DNA of 64,000 bases from an uncultured Sutterella sp. GTDB lineage: Bacteria; Pseudomonadota; Gammaproteobacteria; Burkholderiales; Burkholderiaceae_F. A program made the translations under genes and the position numbers. Of this stretch, positions 43,757-52,398 are shown one piece after another. Below the pieces are notes generated by a model that saw nothing but the letters and a program-made list of their open reading frames with translations, was not told where the DNA came from and searched no databases. The first letter of the stretch is position 1, and each line of letters begins with the position of its first letter. Location of the stretch: NCBI GenBank assembly GCA_900545275.1, contig UQYG01000009.1:65218-129217 (forward strand), written 5' to 3'.

Positions 43757-44529
43757 TCGGTTGGATTTCCAATTTCGGGGCGGCCGTCATCCGGGAAGTC
43801 CGCGGCGTCGGCAAATTCGGCCTCTTCTCGGTGCAGGTGCTGCAAAAGCTCGCCGGCGCGCGCGGCCGGGCCGTGATGCAGCAGATTCACTTTCTCGGCA
43901 ACGGGTCGCTTCTCATCATCGCCGTTTCGGGCCTCTTCGTGGGGTTCGTGTTGGGGTTGCAGGGCTACTACACGCTCGTGAGCTACGGCAGCGAACAGGC
44001 CCTCGGAGTGCTCGTGGCGCTTTCCCTCGTGCGTGAACTCGGCCCCGTGGTTACGGCGCTGCTCTTTGCCGGACGCGCGGGCACGGCGCTTACCGCCGAA
44101 ATCGGCCTCATGCGCTCGGGCGAGCAGATCGCCGCCATGGAGATGATGGGGGTCGACCCCTTCAAGCAGGTCCTGGCGCCTCGCTTCTGGGGTGTTTTCG
44201 TCGCCATGCCCATTCTCGCCTTGATTTTTTCCGCCGTCGGCATTCTCGGCGCCTGGCTCGTCGGGGTCGGGCTCATCGGGACCGACAACGGCGCCTTCTG
44301 GTCGCAGATGCAAAGTTCGGTCGACATCTTTCACGACATTGCCAACGGCATCCTCAAGAGCATCGTCTTCGGCGTGGTGATCGCGCTGGTGGCGCTCTTT
44401 TGCGGGTGGTCGGGACGACCTACGCCCGAAGGCGTGGCGCACTCCACGACGCGCACCGTCGTCACGTCGTCGCTTCTCGTTCTCGGGGTCGACTTCATGA
44501 TGACAGCCTGGCTTTTTACAGCATTCTGA
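43753..44529 (+). CDS. mlaE: Phospholipid ABC transporter permease MlaE
   Basis: A 258-residue integral membrane permease. About five or six hydrophobic segments are visible, with GPVVTALLFAGRAGTALTAEIGLM and EQIAAMEMMGVDP typical of the MlaE family. It overlaps mlaF by four bases (ATGA). A 58-base gap with a tandem CTCCGAAGGGG repeat precedes mlaD. Confidence 0.96.
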   Translation: MIGWISNFGAAVIREVRGVGKFGLFSVQVLQKLAGARGRAVMQQIHFLGNGSLLIIAVSGLFVGFVLGLQGYYTLVSYGSEQALGVLVALSLVRELGPVVTALLFAGRAGTALTAEIGLMRSGEQIAAMEMMGVDPFKQVLAPRFWGVFVAMPILALIFSAVGILGAWLVGVGLIGTDNGAFWSQMQSSVDIFHDIANGILKSIVFGVVIALVALFCGWSGRPTPEGVAHSTTRTVVTSSLLVLGVDFMMTAWLFTAF

Positions 44530-44553
44530 ATTTTTTCTTTATACGGCGGAGCA

Positions 44554-44577
44554 CTCCGAAGGGGCGCTCCGAAGGGG
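44554..44577 (+). repeat. Tandem direct repeat upstream of mlaD
   Basis: CTCCGAAGGGG occurs at 44554-44564 and again at 44567-44577. The second copy supplies the mlaD Shine-Dalgarno; the first is a spare copy 13 bases upstream. Confidence 0.8.
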
Positions 44578-44587
44578 ACCAACCACC

Positions 44588-45058
44588 ATGCAACGACAAA
44601 AAACCCTCGAGTTTTGGGTCGGTATTTTCGTCATTCTCGGTTTTGCCGCCTTGCTCTTCATGGCGCTGCAGAGCGCCAATCTCGGCAGTTTCTCGTTTGG
44701 ACACAAGACCTACGCCGTCACGGCGGAATTCGACAACATCGGCGGCCTCAAGCCGCGCGCGGCCGTCAAGAGCGCGGGCGTCGTGGTGGGACGTGTGCGT
44801 TCCGTAGAGTTCGATCCGGAAACCTTCATGGCCCGCGTGACGATGGATCTCGAACAAAAGTATGCCTTCCCCGCCGATTCGTCGGCGAAGATCCTCACGA
44901 GCGGTCTTCTCGGCGAGCAGTACATCGGTCTTGAGGCCGGCGCCGACGAGGCTAATCTCGACGACGGATCGAGTATCCGCCGTACGCAGTCGGCGGTCGT
45001 GCTCGAAAATCTGATCAGTCAGTTCCTGTACTCCACAGCGGAAAAAAGTGGAGAATAA
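44588..45058 (+). CDS. mlaD: MCE-domain substrate-binding protein MlaD
   Basis: A 156-residue protein with one N-terminal membrane helix (about residues 8-26) and one MCE domain (residues about 38-117: VTAEFDNIGGLKPRAAVKSAGVVVG). It forms a hexameric ring that channels lipid in the periplasm. The short tail after the MCE domain is normal for the family. AAGGGG lies ten bases before the ATG. Confidence 0.95.
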   Translation: MQRQKTLEFWVGIFVILGFAALLFMALQSANLGSFSFGHKTYAVTAEFDNIGGLKPRAAVKSAGVVVGRVRSVEFDPETFMARVTMDLEQKYAFPADSSAKILTSGLLGEQYIGLEAGADEANLDDGSSIRRTQSAVVLENLISQFLYSTAEKSGE

Positions 45059-45124
45059 ACACTCTTTTGTCAGTAAGAGGGCCTGAACCCGCGGAGGGTT
45101 CGCGAGGTCCCGCGAGATCCGACA

Positions 45125-45877
45125 ATGAAATACCGTCGCTTACTTATTCCCGCGTTGACGGTCGGTCTGCTTGCCGGCTGCGCCCAGGTTCCGCCTGACG
45201 CGGGACAAACGCCCCACGACCCCCACGAGGCCTTCAACCGGCACATGTGGGCCTTCAACGACGCGCTCGACCGCGCCGTGCTCAAGCCCGTCGCCAAGGG
45301 CTACGTGGCCGTCACGAACGACTCCGTCCGTGATGCCGTGAGCAATGCCGTGGACAATCTGCTCGAACCGAACAACGCCGTCAACAACCTCCTGCAAGGA
45401 AAGGGCAAGGCAGGGGTCGAATCGACCTTCCGTTTCCTCGTCAATTCGACCTTCGGCGTTGCAGGTCTTTTCGACGTGGCCTCCTGGATCGGGATGGAAC
45501 GTCAGCCCGAGGATTTCGGGCAGACGCTCGCCGTCTGGGGAGCTGGGGAAGGTTCCTACTGGGTGCTTCCCTTCCTCGGTCCCACGACGACGCGCGACGT
45601 CTGGCGCTATCCCGTGCAGTGGGGACTCACTCCCACGACCTATCTCTACTGGGATGAGGACTGGTGGCTCGGCGCCGCCCACACCGTCGTGACGGTGGTG
45701 GACGGCCGTGCGCGACTCCTTGATGTGGAGGATCAGATCCGGGGTGCCACGATGGACGAGTACATCGCCGTGCGCGAAGCCTATCTGAGCGTGCGGCGCA
45801 ACGCCGTGCGCGACGGAGAAGTGTCCGAGGAGGAAGAACTCGGGGGTCTCACGCCGCTCAATTTTGAGGAGGAATGA
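45125..45877 (+). CDS. mlaA: Outer-membrane lipoprotein MlaA (VacJ)
   Basis: A 250-residue lipoprotein that removes mislocalised phospholipid from the outer leaflet. Lipobox LAGC ends a signal peptide at residues 1-18. DPHEAFNRHMWAFND and RFLVNSTFGVAGLFDVAS followed by FGQTLAVWG and YWVLPFLGP are the MlaA signature. In E. coli mlaA is elsewhere; having it inside the mla operon is common in betaproteobacteria. Overlaps mlaC. Confidence 0.96.
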   Translation: MKYRRLLIPALTVGLLAGCAQVPPDAGQTPHDPHEAFNRHMWAFNDALDRAVLKPVAKGYVAVTNDSVRDAVSNAVDNLLEPNNAVNNLLQGKGKAGVESTFRFLVNSTFGVAGLFDVASWIGMERQPEDFGQTLAVWGAGEGSYWVLPFLGPTTTRDVWRYPVQWGLTPTTYLYWDEDWWLGAAHTVVTVVDGRARLLDVEDQIRGATMDEYIAVREAYLSVRRNAVRDGEVSEEEELGGLTPLNFEEE

Positions 45878-46521
45878 AAATGATTTCCCGCCGCACCCTG
45901 CTTTTGTGCGCCGCCTCCGCGTCGCTCCTTCCTGCGCGGGCCCTCTGGGCCGCGCCCGACGCCAAGGGCGATCCCTTTGCCTACGTGGTCGAACTCAGCA
46001 ACGTCGTGCTCGACGAAATCCGCAAGAATCCTGCTCTGCACAAGGCCGATCCCGAGCAGGTCCGCAAGCTCGTCGACGAAACGCTCATGCCTGCGGCCGA
46101 CTTCGAAATGATGACCCGCATGACGGTGGGGCCGCGTTGGCGTCAGGCTTCCGCCCAAGAGCGCACCGAACTTATGGATGCCTTCAAGGCGCTCCTCGTG
46201 CGCGTCTACTCGGGGGCCCTCACGACCGTGGAGGATCACCGCTGTGAACTTCGTCCAACCCGCAACAAGAAGGTCCGCGACGAAATGATCGTGCGTACGC
46301 TCCTCAAGAGCGCCGGGCACAACGACATTGGTCTCGACTACCGCATTTACCGAGACAAGACCGGAACCTGGCGTATCGTCGATGTCAACGTCGAAGGCAT
46401 CTGGATGGTGGAGAACTATCGCTCGCAGTTTGCGCCGATTCTCAGTCAGGAGGGTGTCGCCGGTCTCATTACGGCGCTCAAGACGAAGAGCGATCAATTC
46501 GTCAATAAGGACGGAAAATGA
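45874..46521 (+). CDS. mlaC: Periplasmic phospholipid carrier MlaC
   Basis: A 215-residue shuttle between MlaA and MlaD. An N-terminal signal peptide begins MKMISRRTLLLCAASASLL, with a twin-arginine-like RR that lacks the full Tat consensus. The MlaC domain has VRKLVDETLMPAADFEMMTRMTVG in sections and WRIVDVNVEGIWMVENYR. It overlaps mlaA (ATGA) and mlaB (ATGA). Confidence 0.95.
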   Translation: MKMISRRTLLLCAASASLLPARALWAAPDAKGDPFAYVVELSNVVLDEIRKNPALHKADPEQVRKLVDETLMPAADFEMMTRMTVGPRWRQASAQERTELMDAFKALLVRVYSGALTTVEDHRCELRPTRNKKVRDEMIVRTLLKSAGHNDIGLDYRIYRDKTGTWRIVDVNVEGIWMVENYRSQFAPILSQEGVAGLITALKTKSDQFVNKDGK

Positions 46522-46772
46522 ATCTCAACGGTCGTGACGTGACCGTCGATACGGTCGTCTCCGTCAAGCGGGAGGCGTTCGACGCCTTCCGCGCGGGCGA
46601 TCGCACGGTCAACTTCGATGGCGTCGGTCGACTCGACAGTTCCGCCGTGTCCCTTCTTCTCGCGCTTTTGCGCCGATATCCGGAGCTGCGCGTCGAACAC
46701 GCGCCCGAAGACCTGCGCACACTCGCGCGTCTCTACGGCGTTAACGAACTTTTTGCCGGGAGCGGTCTCTGA
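46518..46772 (+). CDS. mlaB: STAS-domain protein MlaB
   Basis: An 84-residue STAS protein that binds MlaF and stabilises the transporter. VNFDGVGRLDSSAVSLLLALL contains the Asp-Ser-Ser turn expected of the family. It is the last mla gene and overlaps mlaC. Only 23 bases separate it from murA; ibaG/bolA, found at this point in related genomes, is absent. Confidence 0.88.
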   Translation: MNLNGRDVTVDTVVSVKREAFDAFRAGDRTVNFDGVGRLDSSAVSLLLALLRRYPELRVEHAPEDLRTLARLYGVNELFAGSGL

Positions 46773-46795
46773 GCCGACTCCCGACGGACTTTTTC

Positions 46796-48049
46796 ATGCA
46801 GAAACTGAAAATCCGCGGCGGTCGCCGCTTGGTGGGGGAAGTGCGCGCTTCGGGTGCGAAGAACGCCGCGCTTCCGATTTTGGCCGCGTCGCTTTTATGT
46901 CCGGAAGACCTTGTTCTCTCTAACGTGCCCGATCTTGCCGACGTGCGCACGATGTTCCGCCTTCTCGAAGGCATGGGCGTCGTCATCCGACGGGAGGGCG
47001 ATAAGGTCGTCCTCAACGCTTCGCGCATCACGAGCACGAAAGCACCGTACGACCTCGTCAAGACGATGCGAGCTTCCATCCTGACGCTTTGTCCCCTCGC
47101 GGCCCGCTTCGGCAGCGCCGACGTGAGCCTCCCCGGGGGCTGCGCCATCGGGGCGCGTCCCGTGGACCAGCACATCAAGGGGCTCGAAGCGCTCGGCGCG
47201 GAGGTGACGATTGAAAACGGTTACGTCCTCGCCCGGGCCGGCCGTCTCAGGGGGGCGCACATCATCACGGACGTGGTGACCGTAACGGGAACGGAAAATC
47301 TCCTTATGGCCGCCGTCCTCGCCGACGGCGTCACGGTGCTCGAAAACGCCGCGAGGGAACCCGAGGTGGTCGACCTTGCCGAATGCCTCAACAAGATGGG
47401 AGCGAAAATCGAGGGCGCGGGTACGCCGGTCATCACCGTGCACGGGGTCGAACGCCTGCACGGAGCCGAACACTCGGTCGTTCCCGACCGCATCGAGGCG
47501 GGAAGCTTCCTGATTGCCGGGATCGTCACACGCGGCGACGTGCTTGTGACGCACTGCGTGCCCGCGCACATGGACGTGCTTCTCGCGAAGCTGCGCGAGG
47601 CGGGCGCCGACATCGTCACGGGGCCCGATTGGGTACGCGCCCGCATGACGGAGCGTCCCCGGGCCGTTTCGGTGCGCACCATGCCGCATCCGGGCTTCCC
47701 GACGGACATGCAGGCACAGTTCATGACGCTCGACGTGCTCGCCGAGGGCACGAGTTCGATCACGGAGACCATTTTTGAGAACCGCTTCATGCACGTGCCG
47801 GAACTGCAGCGCCTCGGCGCACGGATTTCGATCTCTGACCACACGGCCGTCGTCGAGGGCGTCGAAAAGCTTTCGGGGGCGACCGTCATGGCGACGGATC
47901 TGCGCGCGAGCGCTTCGCTCGTCATCGCGGCCCTTGCCGCGGAAGGCGAAAGCACGGTCGATCGCATCTATCATCTCGACCGGGGTTATGAGCACATGGA
48001 GACCAAATTGCGCGCGCTCGGTGCCGACATTGTGCGCGTGAGCGAGTGA
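46796..48049 (+). CDS. murA: UDP-N-acetylglucosamine 1-carboxyvinyltransferase
   Basis: A 417-residue enzyme for the first committed step of peptidoglycan synthesis. SGAKNAALPILAASLL near the N-terminus and GGCAIGARPVDQHIKG with the catalytic Cys116 (Cys115 of E. coli) are intact, so fosfomycin binding is expected. mla-murA adjacency is widely conserved. In Burkholderia-type genomes the his operon follows; here hinT follows instead. Confidence 0.97.
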   Translation: MQKLKIRGGRRLVGEVRASGAKNAALPILAASLLCPEDLVLSNVPDLADVRTMFRLLEGMGVVIRREGDKVVLNASRITSTKAPYDLVKTMRASILTLCPLAARFGSADVSLPGGCAIGARPVDQHIKGLEALGAEVTIENGYVLARAGRLRGAHIITDVVTVTGTENLLMAAVLADGVTVLENAAREPEVVDLAECLNKMGAKIEGAGTPVITVHGVERLHGAEHSVVPDRIEAGSFLIAGIVTRGDVLVTHCVPAHMDVLLAKLREAGADIVTGPDWVRARMTERPRAVSVRTMPHPGFPTDMQAQFMTLDVLAEGTSSITETIFENRFMHVPELQRLGARISISDHTAVVEGVEKLSGATVMATDLRASASLVIAALAAEGESTVDRIYHLDRGYEHMETKLRALGADIVRVSE

Positions 48050-48117
48050 AGCGCGGGATGCCCCCATCCTTTGGCATGTGGCGAAAGGAGCGGGGGTTGT
48101 ACATAATGTTCTGAAAG

Positions 48118-48145
48118 CCTCCGTTCCGAAACTTCGGAACGGAGG
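48118..48145 (+). other. Perfect 12-bp hairpin between murA and hinT
   Basis: CCTCCGTTCCGA (48118-48129) pairs with TCGGAACGGAGG (48134-48145) around AACT. No T tract follows. A CATAAT (48102-48107) just upstream could be a -10 for hinT, which would put the hairpin at the 5-prime end of that transcript. Confidence 0.6.
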
Positions 48146-48172
48146 GACCGATGGACCTGGCCGGAGAATTTC

Positions 48173-48517
48173 ATGCAACTTGACGACTGTCTTTTCTGCC
48201 GCATCGCCCGCGGCGAGATTCCGTCTAACAAGATTTACGAGGACGACGAAGTCCTGGCGTTTCGAGACATTAACCCGCGCGCGCCCGTGCATTTTTTGAT
48301 CATCCCGAAGAAGCACGTGCAATCTCTTGCTCAGACGACTCCCGAAGACGAAGCTCTTTTGGGTAAAATGTTGGGCCTGACCCGCACGCTTGCTCTGCAG
48401 GAGGGGTGTGTGAACGGATACCGCGTCGTCATCAATACAGGTGCGGACGGCGGACAGGAAGTTCCGCATCTGCACGTGCACGTACTCGGCGGCGCGCGTC
48501 CTTGGAAACAAATGTAA
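48173..48517 (+). CDS. hinT: HIT-family purine nucleoside phosphoramidase (HinT-like)
   Basis: A 114-residue histidine-triad hydrolase of AMP/GMP conjugates. The N-terminal CLFCRIARGEIPSNKIYEDD and the triad HLHVHVLGG (His99, 101, 103) are diagnostic. It sits directly before tatA, a conserved betaproteobacterial arrangement, but the his genes that usually precede it are missing. Confidence 0.93.
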   Translation: MQLDDCLFCRIARGEIPSNKIYEDDEVLAFRDINPRAPVHFLIIPKKHVQSLAQTTPEDEALLGKMLGLTRTLALQEGCVNGYRVVINTGADGGQEVPHLHVHVLGGARPWKQM

Positions 48518-48538
48518 ATTCAACTCTCGGAGAAGATT

Positions 48539-48763
48539 ATGGGTTCCCTTTCTGTTTGGCATTGGCTGATCGTGCTGGTCATTGTCGTTTTGGTGTTTGG
48601 CACGGGCAAGCTCAAGAACATGGGTAAGGACCTCGGCGGCGCCATTCGCGGCTTCAAGGAAGGCATGAATGAAGGCGAAACGGACGCCAAGAAGGAAATC
48701 GCTCAGTCCAAGGAGACCGTTGACGTCGAGGCTAAGGACAAGGACCAGACCAAGGCCGGCTGA
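48539..48763 (+). CDS. tatA: Sec-independent translocase subunit TatA
   Basis: A 74-residue protein with one N-terminal membrane helix (WHWLIVLVIVVLVFGTGKLKN) followed by the amphipathic helix and an acidic/Lys-rich tail. TatA rings form the pore for folded proteins. The conserved FGTGKL hinge is present. It is followed by a 168-base structured gap before tatB. Confidence 0.95.
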   Translation: MGSLSVWHWLIVLVIVVLVFGTGKLKNMGKDLGGAIRGFKEGMNEGETDAKKEIAQSKETVDVEAKDKDQTKAG

Positions 48764-48814
48764 TCACAAGGCGCAGGACCCGTGCTACAGCGCGGGTCTC
48801 GTGTGCGGAAGGGA

Positions 48815-48870
48815 GGCTGCGGCCACCGCCGTTCACTGAGAACGGAGGGGACCGCGGCTTTTCTTGCTTT
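48815..48870 (+). terminator. Terminator-like hairpin between tatA and tatB
   Basis: GCTGCGG (48816-48822) pairs with CCGCGGC (48852-48858) and an inner CCGTTC-ACTGA-GAACGG stem (48829-48845), followed by TTTTCTTGCTTT. It may partly terminate the tatA transcript. GACCCG-CGGGTC (48777-48798) and GACAAATC-GATTTGTC (48879-48910) are further hairpins in the same gap. Confidence 0.6.
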
Positions 48871-48931
48871 CATCCGATGACAAATCTGCGGACTGTTCGG
48901 CGGATTTGTCGCAGAACGCAACGGAAGACTC

Positions 48932-49531
48932 ATGTTTGATTTCGGCTTCAGCGAAATGCTCCTCGTGGGGATCGTCGCGCTCGTGGTGCTCGGCCCCGAA
49001 CGCCTGCCCGTCGTGGCGAAAACCGCCGGCGAGTGGGTAGGCAAAGCACAGCGCTTCGTCGCACAGGTCAAGTCCGACATTGACCGGGAAACGGAATTGT
49101 CGGAACTCAAGAAAATCCAGGAAGAGGCCAGGGCGATCGCTTCCGACGTGAAAGAGAGCGTCGAGAAGGCCGCCACGCAGATCGAGTCGGACGTCAAGAG
49201 TGCGGCCGGCGAAGTCGAGGCCGTCGGTCAGGCGGTGGAGGCGGAAGCCCAAAGCGTGGCCTCTCAGGCAAGCGTCGAAACGACTTCAAGCACGGATCTT
49301 GCCAACGTGTACGGTTGGGGAACGCCTGATACGACTCCCACGCCTCAGTACACCTGGGAGGAACCCAAACGCTTTGCGAAGCGTTATCACTCAGGACCGT
49401 CGGTGGACGAGCTGGCCGGCGAAATTGAAAAGTTGCGCCGTGAACTCGGCATGCGCGAAGCGCAGATGGGCGGTTCGGGGCGTCGCTATGCGGCCCGTTC
49501 CCGCAGCAGTCGTCCCCGGATCTATCGTTAA
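48932..49531 (+). CDS. tatB: Sec-independent translocase subunit TatB
   Basis: A 199-residue partner of TatC in twin-arginine signal recognition. MFDFGFSEMLLVGIVALVVLGPERLP gives the membrane helix (in two parts) and the TatB-specific GPERLP hinge. A long amphipathic, Lys/Glu-rich helix (residues about 25-100) and a low-complexity Arg/Ser tail follow. tatC starts 12 bases later. Confidence 0.94.
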   Translation: MFDFGFSEMLLVGIVALVVLGPERLPVVAKTAGEWVGKAQRFVAQVKSDIDRETELSELKKIQEEARAIASDVKESVEKAATQIESDVKSAAGEVEAVGQAVEAEAQSVASQASVETTSSTDLANVYGWGTPDTTPTPQYTWEEPKRFAKRYHSGPSVDELAGEIEKLRRELGMREAQMGGSGRRYAARSRSSRPRIYR

Positions 49532-49543
49532 TCACCAAACATC

Positions 49544-50344
49544 ATGGCTACTCAAACCACTCCCGAACTGGAAGCGCCCGACGATCCCGCCAACGAACAG
49601 CCGCTCGTGAGCCATCTCGTGGAATTGCGCAACCGCATGGTGCGGGCCTCGCTGGCCGTGCTCGTGGTGTTCGCGTGCTTGTCCCCCTTCATGAAGCAGA
49701 TCTTCGACTTTTTGAGCCAACCGCTCATGGTCGCTCTGCCGCAGGGGGTCAAACTGCTCGCCACCGGCGTTGTGGCGCCCTTCATGGTGCCGCTCAAGGT
49801 GACGCTCTTCGTGGCGTTTCTGATCGCTCTGCCCTACGTGCTCTACCAGATGTGGGCCTATATCGCGCCAGCGCTCTACCGGCGTGAGAAGCGGCTTGCG
49901 CTCCCGATTCTCGTGAGCTCGATCTGCATGTTTGCGCTCGGCATGGCGTACTGCTACTTCATTGTCTTCCGCATGGTCTTTCAGTTCATCGCCGGGTTCT
50001 CGCCCGATTCCGTGAACTTTGCGCCGGACATCGATTCGTACTTCAGCTTTGTTCTGACGATGTTCGTGGCCTTCGGTCTGACGTTTGAAGTGCCGATTGT
50101 CGTCGTGGTTCTCAATCGCGTAGGATTCGCCTCCTACGAAAAACTCGTGCAGGTGCGTCCCTTCGTGATCGTGGGCGCCTTCGTTCTCGCGGCCATCTTT
50201 ACGCCGCCCGATGTCCTCTCGCAGCTTCTTCTCGCGTTGCCTCTCGTGCTCCTCTTCCAGGTGGGCATCTGGCTCGTGCGCTTCTTCGGCAAGTCACAGG
50301 AAGACATCGACGAGATGAAGGAAAAGGAAGATCCCGAAGAATAA
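49544..50344 (+). CDS. tatC: Sec-independent translocase subunit TatC
   Basis: A 266-residue membrane receptor for twin-arginine signals with six hydrophobic segments. The N-terminal HLVELRNRMVRAS and YQMWAYIAPALYRRE loops contain the conserved Glu residues for signal binding. It closes the tat operon; a terminator follows, then a converging protease gene. Confidence 0.96.
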   Translation: MATQTTPELEAPDDPANEQPLVSHLVELRNRMVRASLAVLVVFACLSPFMKQIFDFLSQPLMVALPQGVKLLATGVVAPFMVPLKVTLFVAFLIALPYVLYQMWAYIAPALYRREKRLALPILVSSICMFALGMAYCYFIVFRMVFQFIAGFSPDSVNFAPDIDSYFSFVLTMFVAFGLTFEVPIVVVVLNRVGFASYEKLVQVRPFVIVGAFVLAAIFTPPDVLSQLLLALPLVLLFQVGIWLVRFFGKSQEDIDEMKEKEDPEE

Positions 50345-50364
50345 CAGGGAAACTCCCTGAACAA

Positions 50365-50401
50365 GGCCCCGGCAAAGTCAGAACGGCTTTCCGGGGTTTT
50401 C
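50365..50401 (+). terminator. Terminator after tatC
   Basis: CCCCGGCAAAG (50367-50377) pairs with CTTTCCGGGG (50387-50396) with one unpaired C, followed by TTTT. Confidence 0.82.
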
Positions 50402-50413
50402 GTCATTTTGCGT

Positions 50414-51544
50414 TCAGGACTCGGAGGAACTCTCGTCCGAGAGAAACTCTTCTCGCTCGAGCGAGTCGGAGGGACGGCGAGAGACGACGAGCGGCAGGTC
50501 GATCGTCTGACGGCCGCGAAGGACGGAGAGCGTCACCGTGTCGCCGGGGCGCATGCGCGCGATTCGCTGCAGAAGACGGTGTGCCGTCAGGACGGCTTCG
50601 CCGTCGATGGCAAGCACGATGTCGAAGGGGCGCAGTCCCGCCCGCTCGGCGGGACTGTCTGCGAGCACGCGCTTCACCATGACGCCGTCCTGACGCGCAA
50701 GGCCGAGGTCCTGCGCCAATTCAGGGGTAAGTTGACGGGGGATGAAGCCGAAATACCCTCGTACCACTTCGCTGCCCGCCTTGAGACTCGGCAAAACGTT
50801 TTGTATGAGCGATGTGGGAATGGCAAAGCCGATGCCGACGAAGCCTTCAGAAAAGTCGGGGGCGAAAATGGCGCTGTTGATTCCGATGAGTTCACCTTCT
50901 GTGTTGACGAGCGCTCCGCCCGAATTGCCCAGATTGATCGCCGCGTCGGTTTGAATGAAATCCTCGTAGATGTTGAGCCCGAGGCCGTGACGTCCGAGAG
51001 CGGAAATGATGCCCGACGTGACGGTTTGTCCCACGCCAAAGGGGTTTCCGATGGCGAGGACCGCCTGCCCGACCTCAAGTTTCGCGTCCTGTGCCAAACG
51101 AATTGGCGTGAGTGCTCCCTTGGGGGCGGTTACGCGCAAAAGAGCCAGGTCCGTTTCCGGATCTGTCCCTACGAGGCGCGCCTCCCAGTGTCTTTCGGTG
51201 CCGGAGGTTGTCACGAGGAGATCCTTGATGCCTTCGACGACATGGTGATTGGTGAGCACGAATCCCTCTTCGTCCAGAACGACGCCGCTTCCGAGCGGCT
51301 GCACGTTGAGTTCCGGTGCGTCGTGCCAGTCCGAACCGATTTCAACGCCGCTCTCGGGACGCAGCGTACGCCGAGCCAGAACGGTCACGACGGCGGGCGA
51401 AGCCCGTCGGACGGCCACGGTGAGGTCGGACGTGGCGGTAGCCGCAGGCTCGGGAGGGTTCGAAGGCAACCCTTGGAAGACGAGGAAGAGGGCGAGACCG
51501 ACGGTGACGGTCTGGGCGAAGAGTAACCAGAGACGACGAATCAT
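50414..51544 (-). CDS. HtrA-type serine protease, membrane-anchored, one PDZ domain
   Basis: A 376-residue trypsin-like protease (DegS/AlgW/DegQ group). An N-terminal membrane anchor lies at residues 5-24; the triad is His101 (TNHHVVEG), Asp132 (TDLALL) and Ser208 (GNSGGAL); one PDZ domain occupies about residues 265-360. One PDZ and an uncleaved anchor resemble DegS, but the tatC-side location is that of the betaproteobacterial DegQ/MucD-like protein. I therefore leave the symbol blank. ATG at 51544. Confidence 0.92.
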   Translation of the reverse strand: MIRRLWLLFAQTVTVGLALFLVFQGLPSNPPEPAATATSDLTVAVRRASPAVVTVLARRTLRPESGVEIGSDWHDAPELNVQPLGSGVVLDEEGFVLTNHHVVEGIKDLLVTTSGTERHWEARLVGTDPETDLALLRVTAPKGALTPIRLAQDAKLEVGQAVLAIGNPFGVGQTVTSGIISALGRHGLGLNIYEDFIQTDAAINLGNSGGALVNTEGELIGINSAIFAPDFSEGFVGIGFAIPTSLIQNVLPSLKAGSEVVRGYFGFIPRQLTPELAQDLGLARQDGVMVKRVLADSPAERAGLRPFDIVLAIDGEAVLTAHRLLQRIARMRPGDTVTLSVLRGRQTIDLPLVVSRRPSDSLEREEFLSDESSSES

Positions 51545-51645
51545 GGCGGTGGAGGAATGCAAAGTCCTGCCATTGTACAAACTCAACCGAAAAGAGAGAA
51601 CGAAAGTCGCGTAGACTGTTCCCATGTCAATGCCAAGGAGGTGCC

Positions 51646-52398
51646 ATGGAGCGCAGTGAATTGCTTTCCCATTTGGATGAATTTCTTCAGGCGGGTGCGT
51701 TTCGGGATTACGCTCCCAACGGCCTGCAGGTGGAGGGACGAGCCGAGATCCGCAGGGTTCTTCTCGGGGTGAGTGCTTCGCGTTCTCTTGTCGAAGAAGC
51801 CGTATCGCAGAAGGTTGACGCAATTCTCGTGCACCACGGTTGGTTTTGGCGCGGAGAACCCGCTCCCGTCGTCGGAATGAAGCGCGACCGCCTTGCGCCT
51901 CTCCTTGCAAACGACATTAATCTGATTGCCTACCACCTGCCGCTCGACGCGCACCCTACGGTGGGAAACAACGCCGAGCTCGGGCGTCTTCTCGGTCTCT
52001 CGGTCACGCAACGTGCGGGAGAGTACGAACTTCTCTATCTGGGCGTGCCGGCGCAGGGGGAAATGAGCGTCGCCACCTTCGCAGAACGTGTCGAGTCCGT
52101 ACTCGGTCGGCGTCCCCTCGTTCTCGGACCGACTGAACGACCGGTGCGCCGCGTGGCGTGGTGCTCGGGCGCCGCGCAGGACGAAATCACGCTGGCGGCC
52201 TCCCTCGGGGTCGACCTCTATCTTTCGGGGGAGGTGAGCGAAAGAACCACTTACGAGGCCGAGGAACTCGGTGTCACCTATCTAGCGGCAGGTCATCACG
52301 CCACCGAGCAGTTCGGCGTCCGAGCGCTCGGGCGTCATCTTGCCGAACGTTGGCCGGAACTCGACCTCCGATTCTTCGATACGAAGAATCCCGTGTGA
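51646..52398 (+). CDS. Nif3-like dinuclear metal centre protein
   Basis: A 250-residue member of the Nif3/YbgI/YqfO family. YAPNGLQVEG, ILVHHGWFW, AYHLPLDAHPTVGNN and AGHHATEQFGV carry the His/Glu metal ligands. The reaction is not established for this family. It is divergent from the HtrA-type protease with AAGGAGGTG before the ATG. petABC, which usually follows in betaproteobacteria, is absent and sspA comes next. Confidence 0.92.
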   Translation: MERSELLSHLDEFLQAGAFRDYAPNGLQVEGRAEIRRVLLGVSASRSLVEEAVSQKVDAILVHHGWFWRGEPAPVVGMKRDRLAPLLANDINLIAYHLPLDAHPTVGNNAELGRLLGLSVTQRAGEYELLYLGVPAQGEMSVATFAERVESVLGRRPLVLGPTERPVRRVAWCSGAAQDEITLAASLGVDLYLSGEVSERTTYEAEELGVTYLAAGHHATEQFGVRALGRHLAERWPELDLRFFDTKNPV

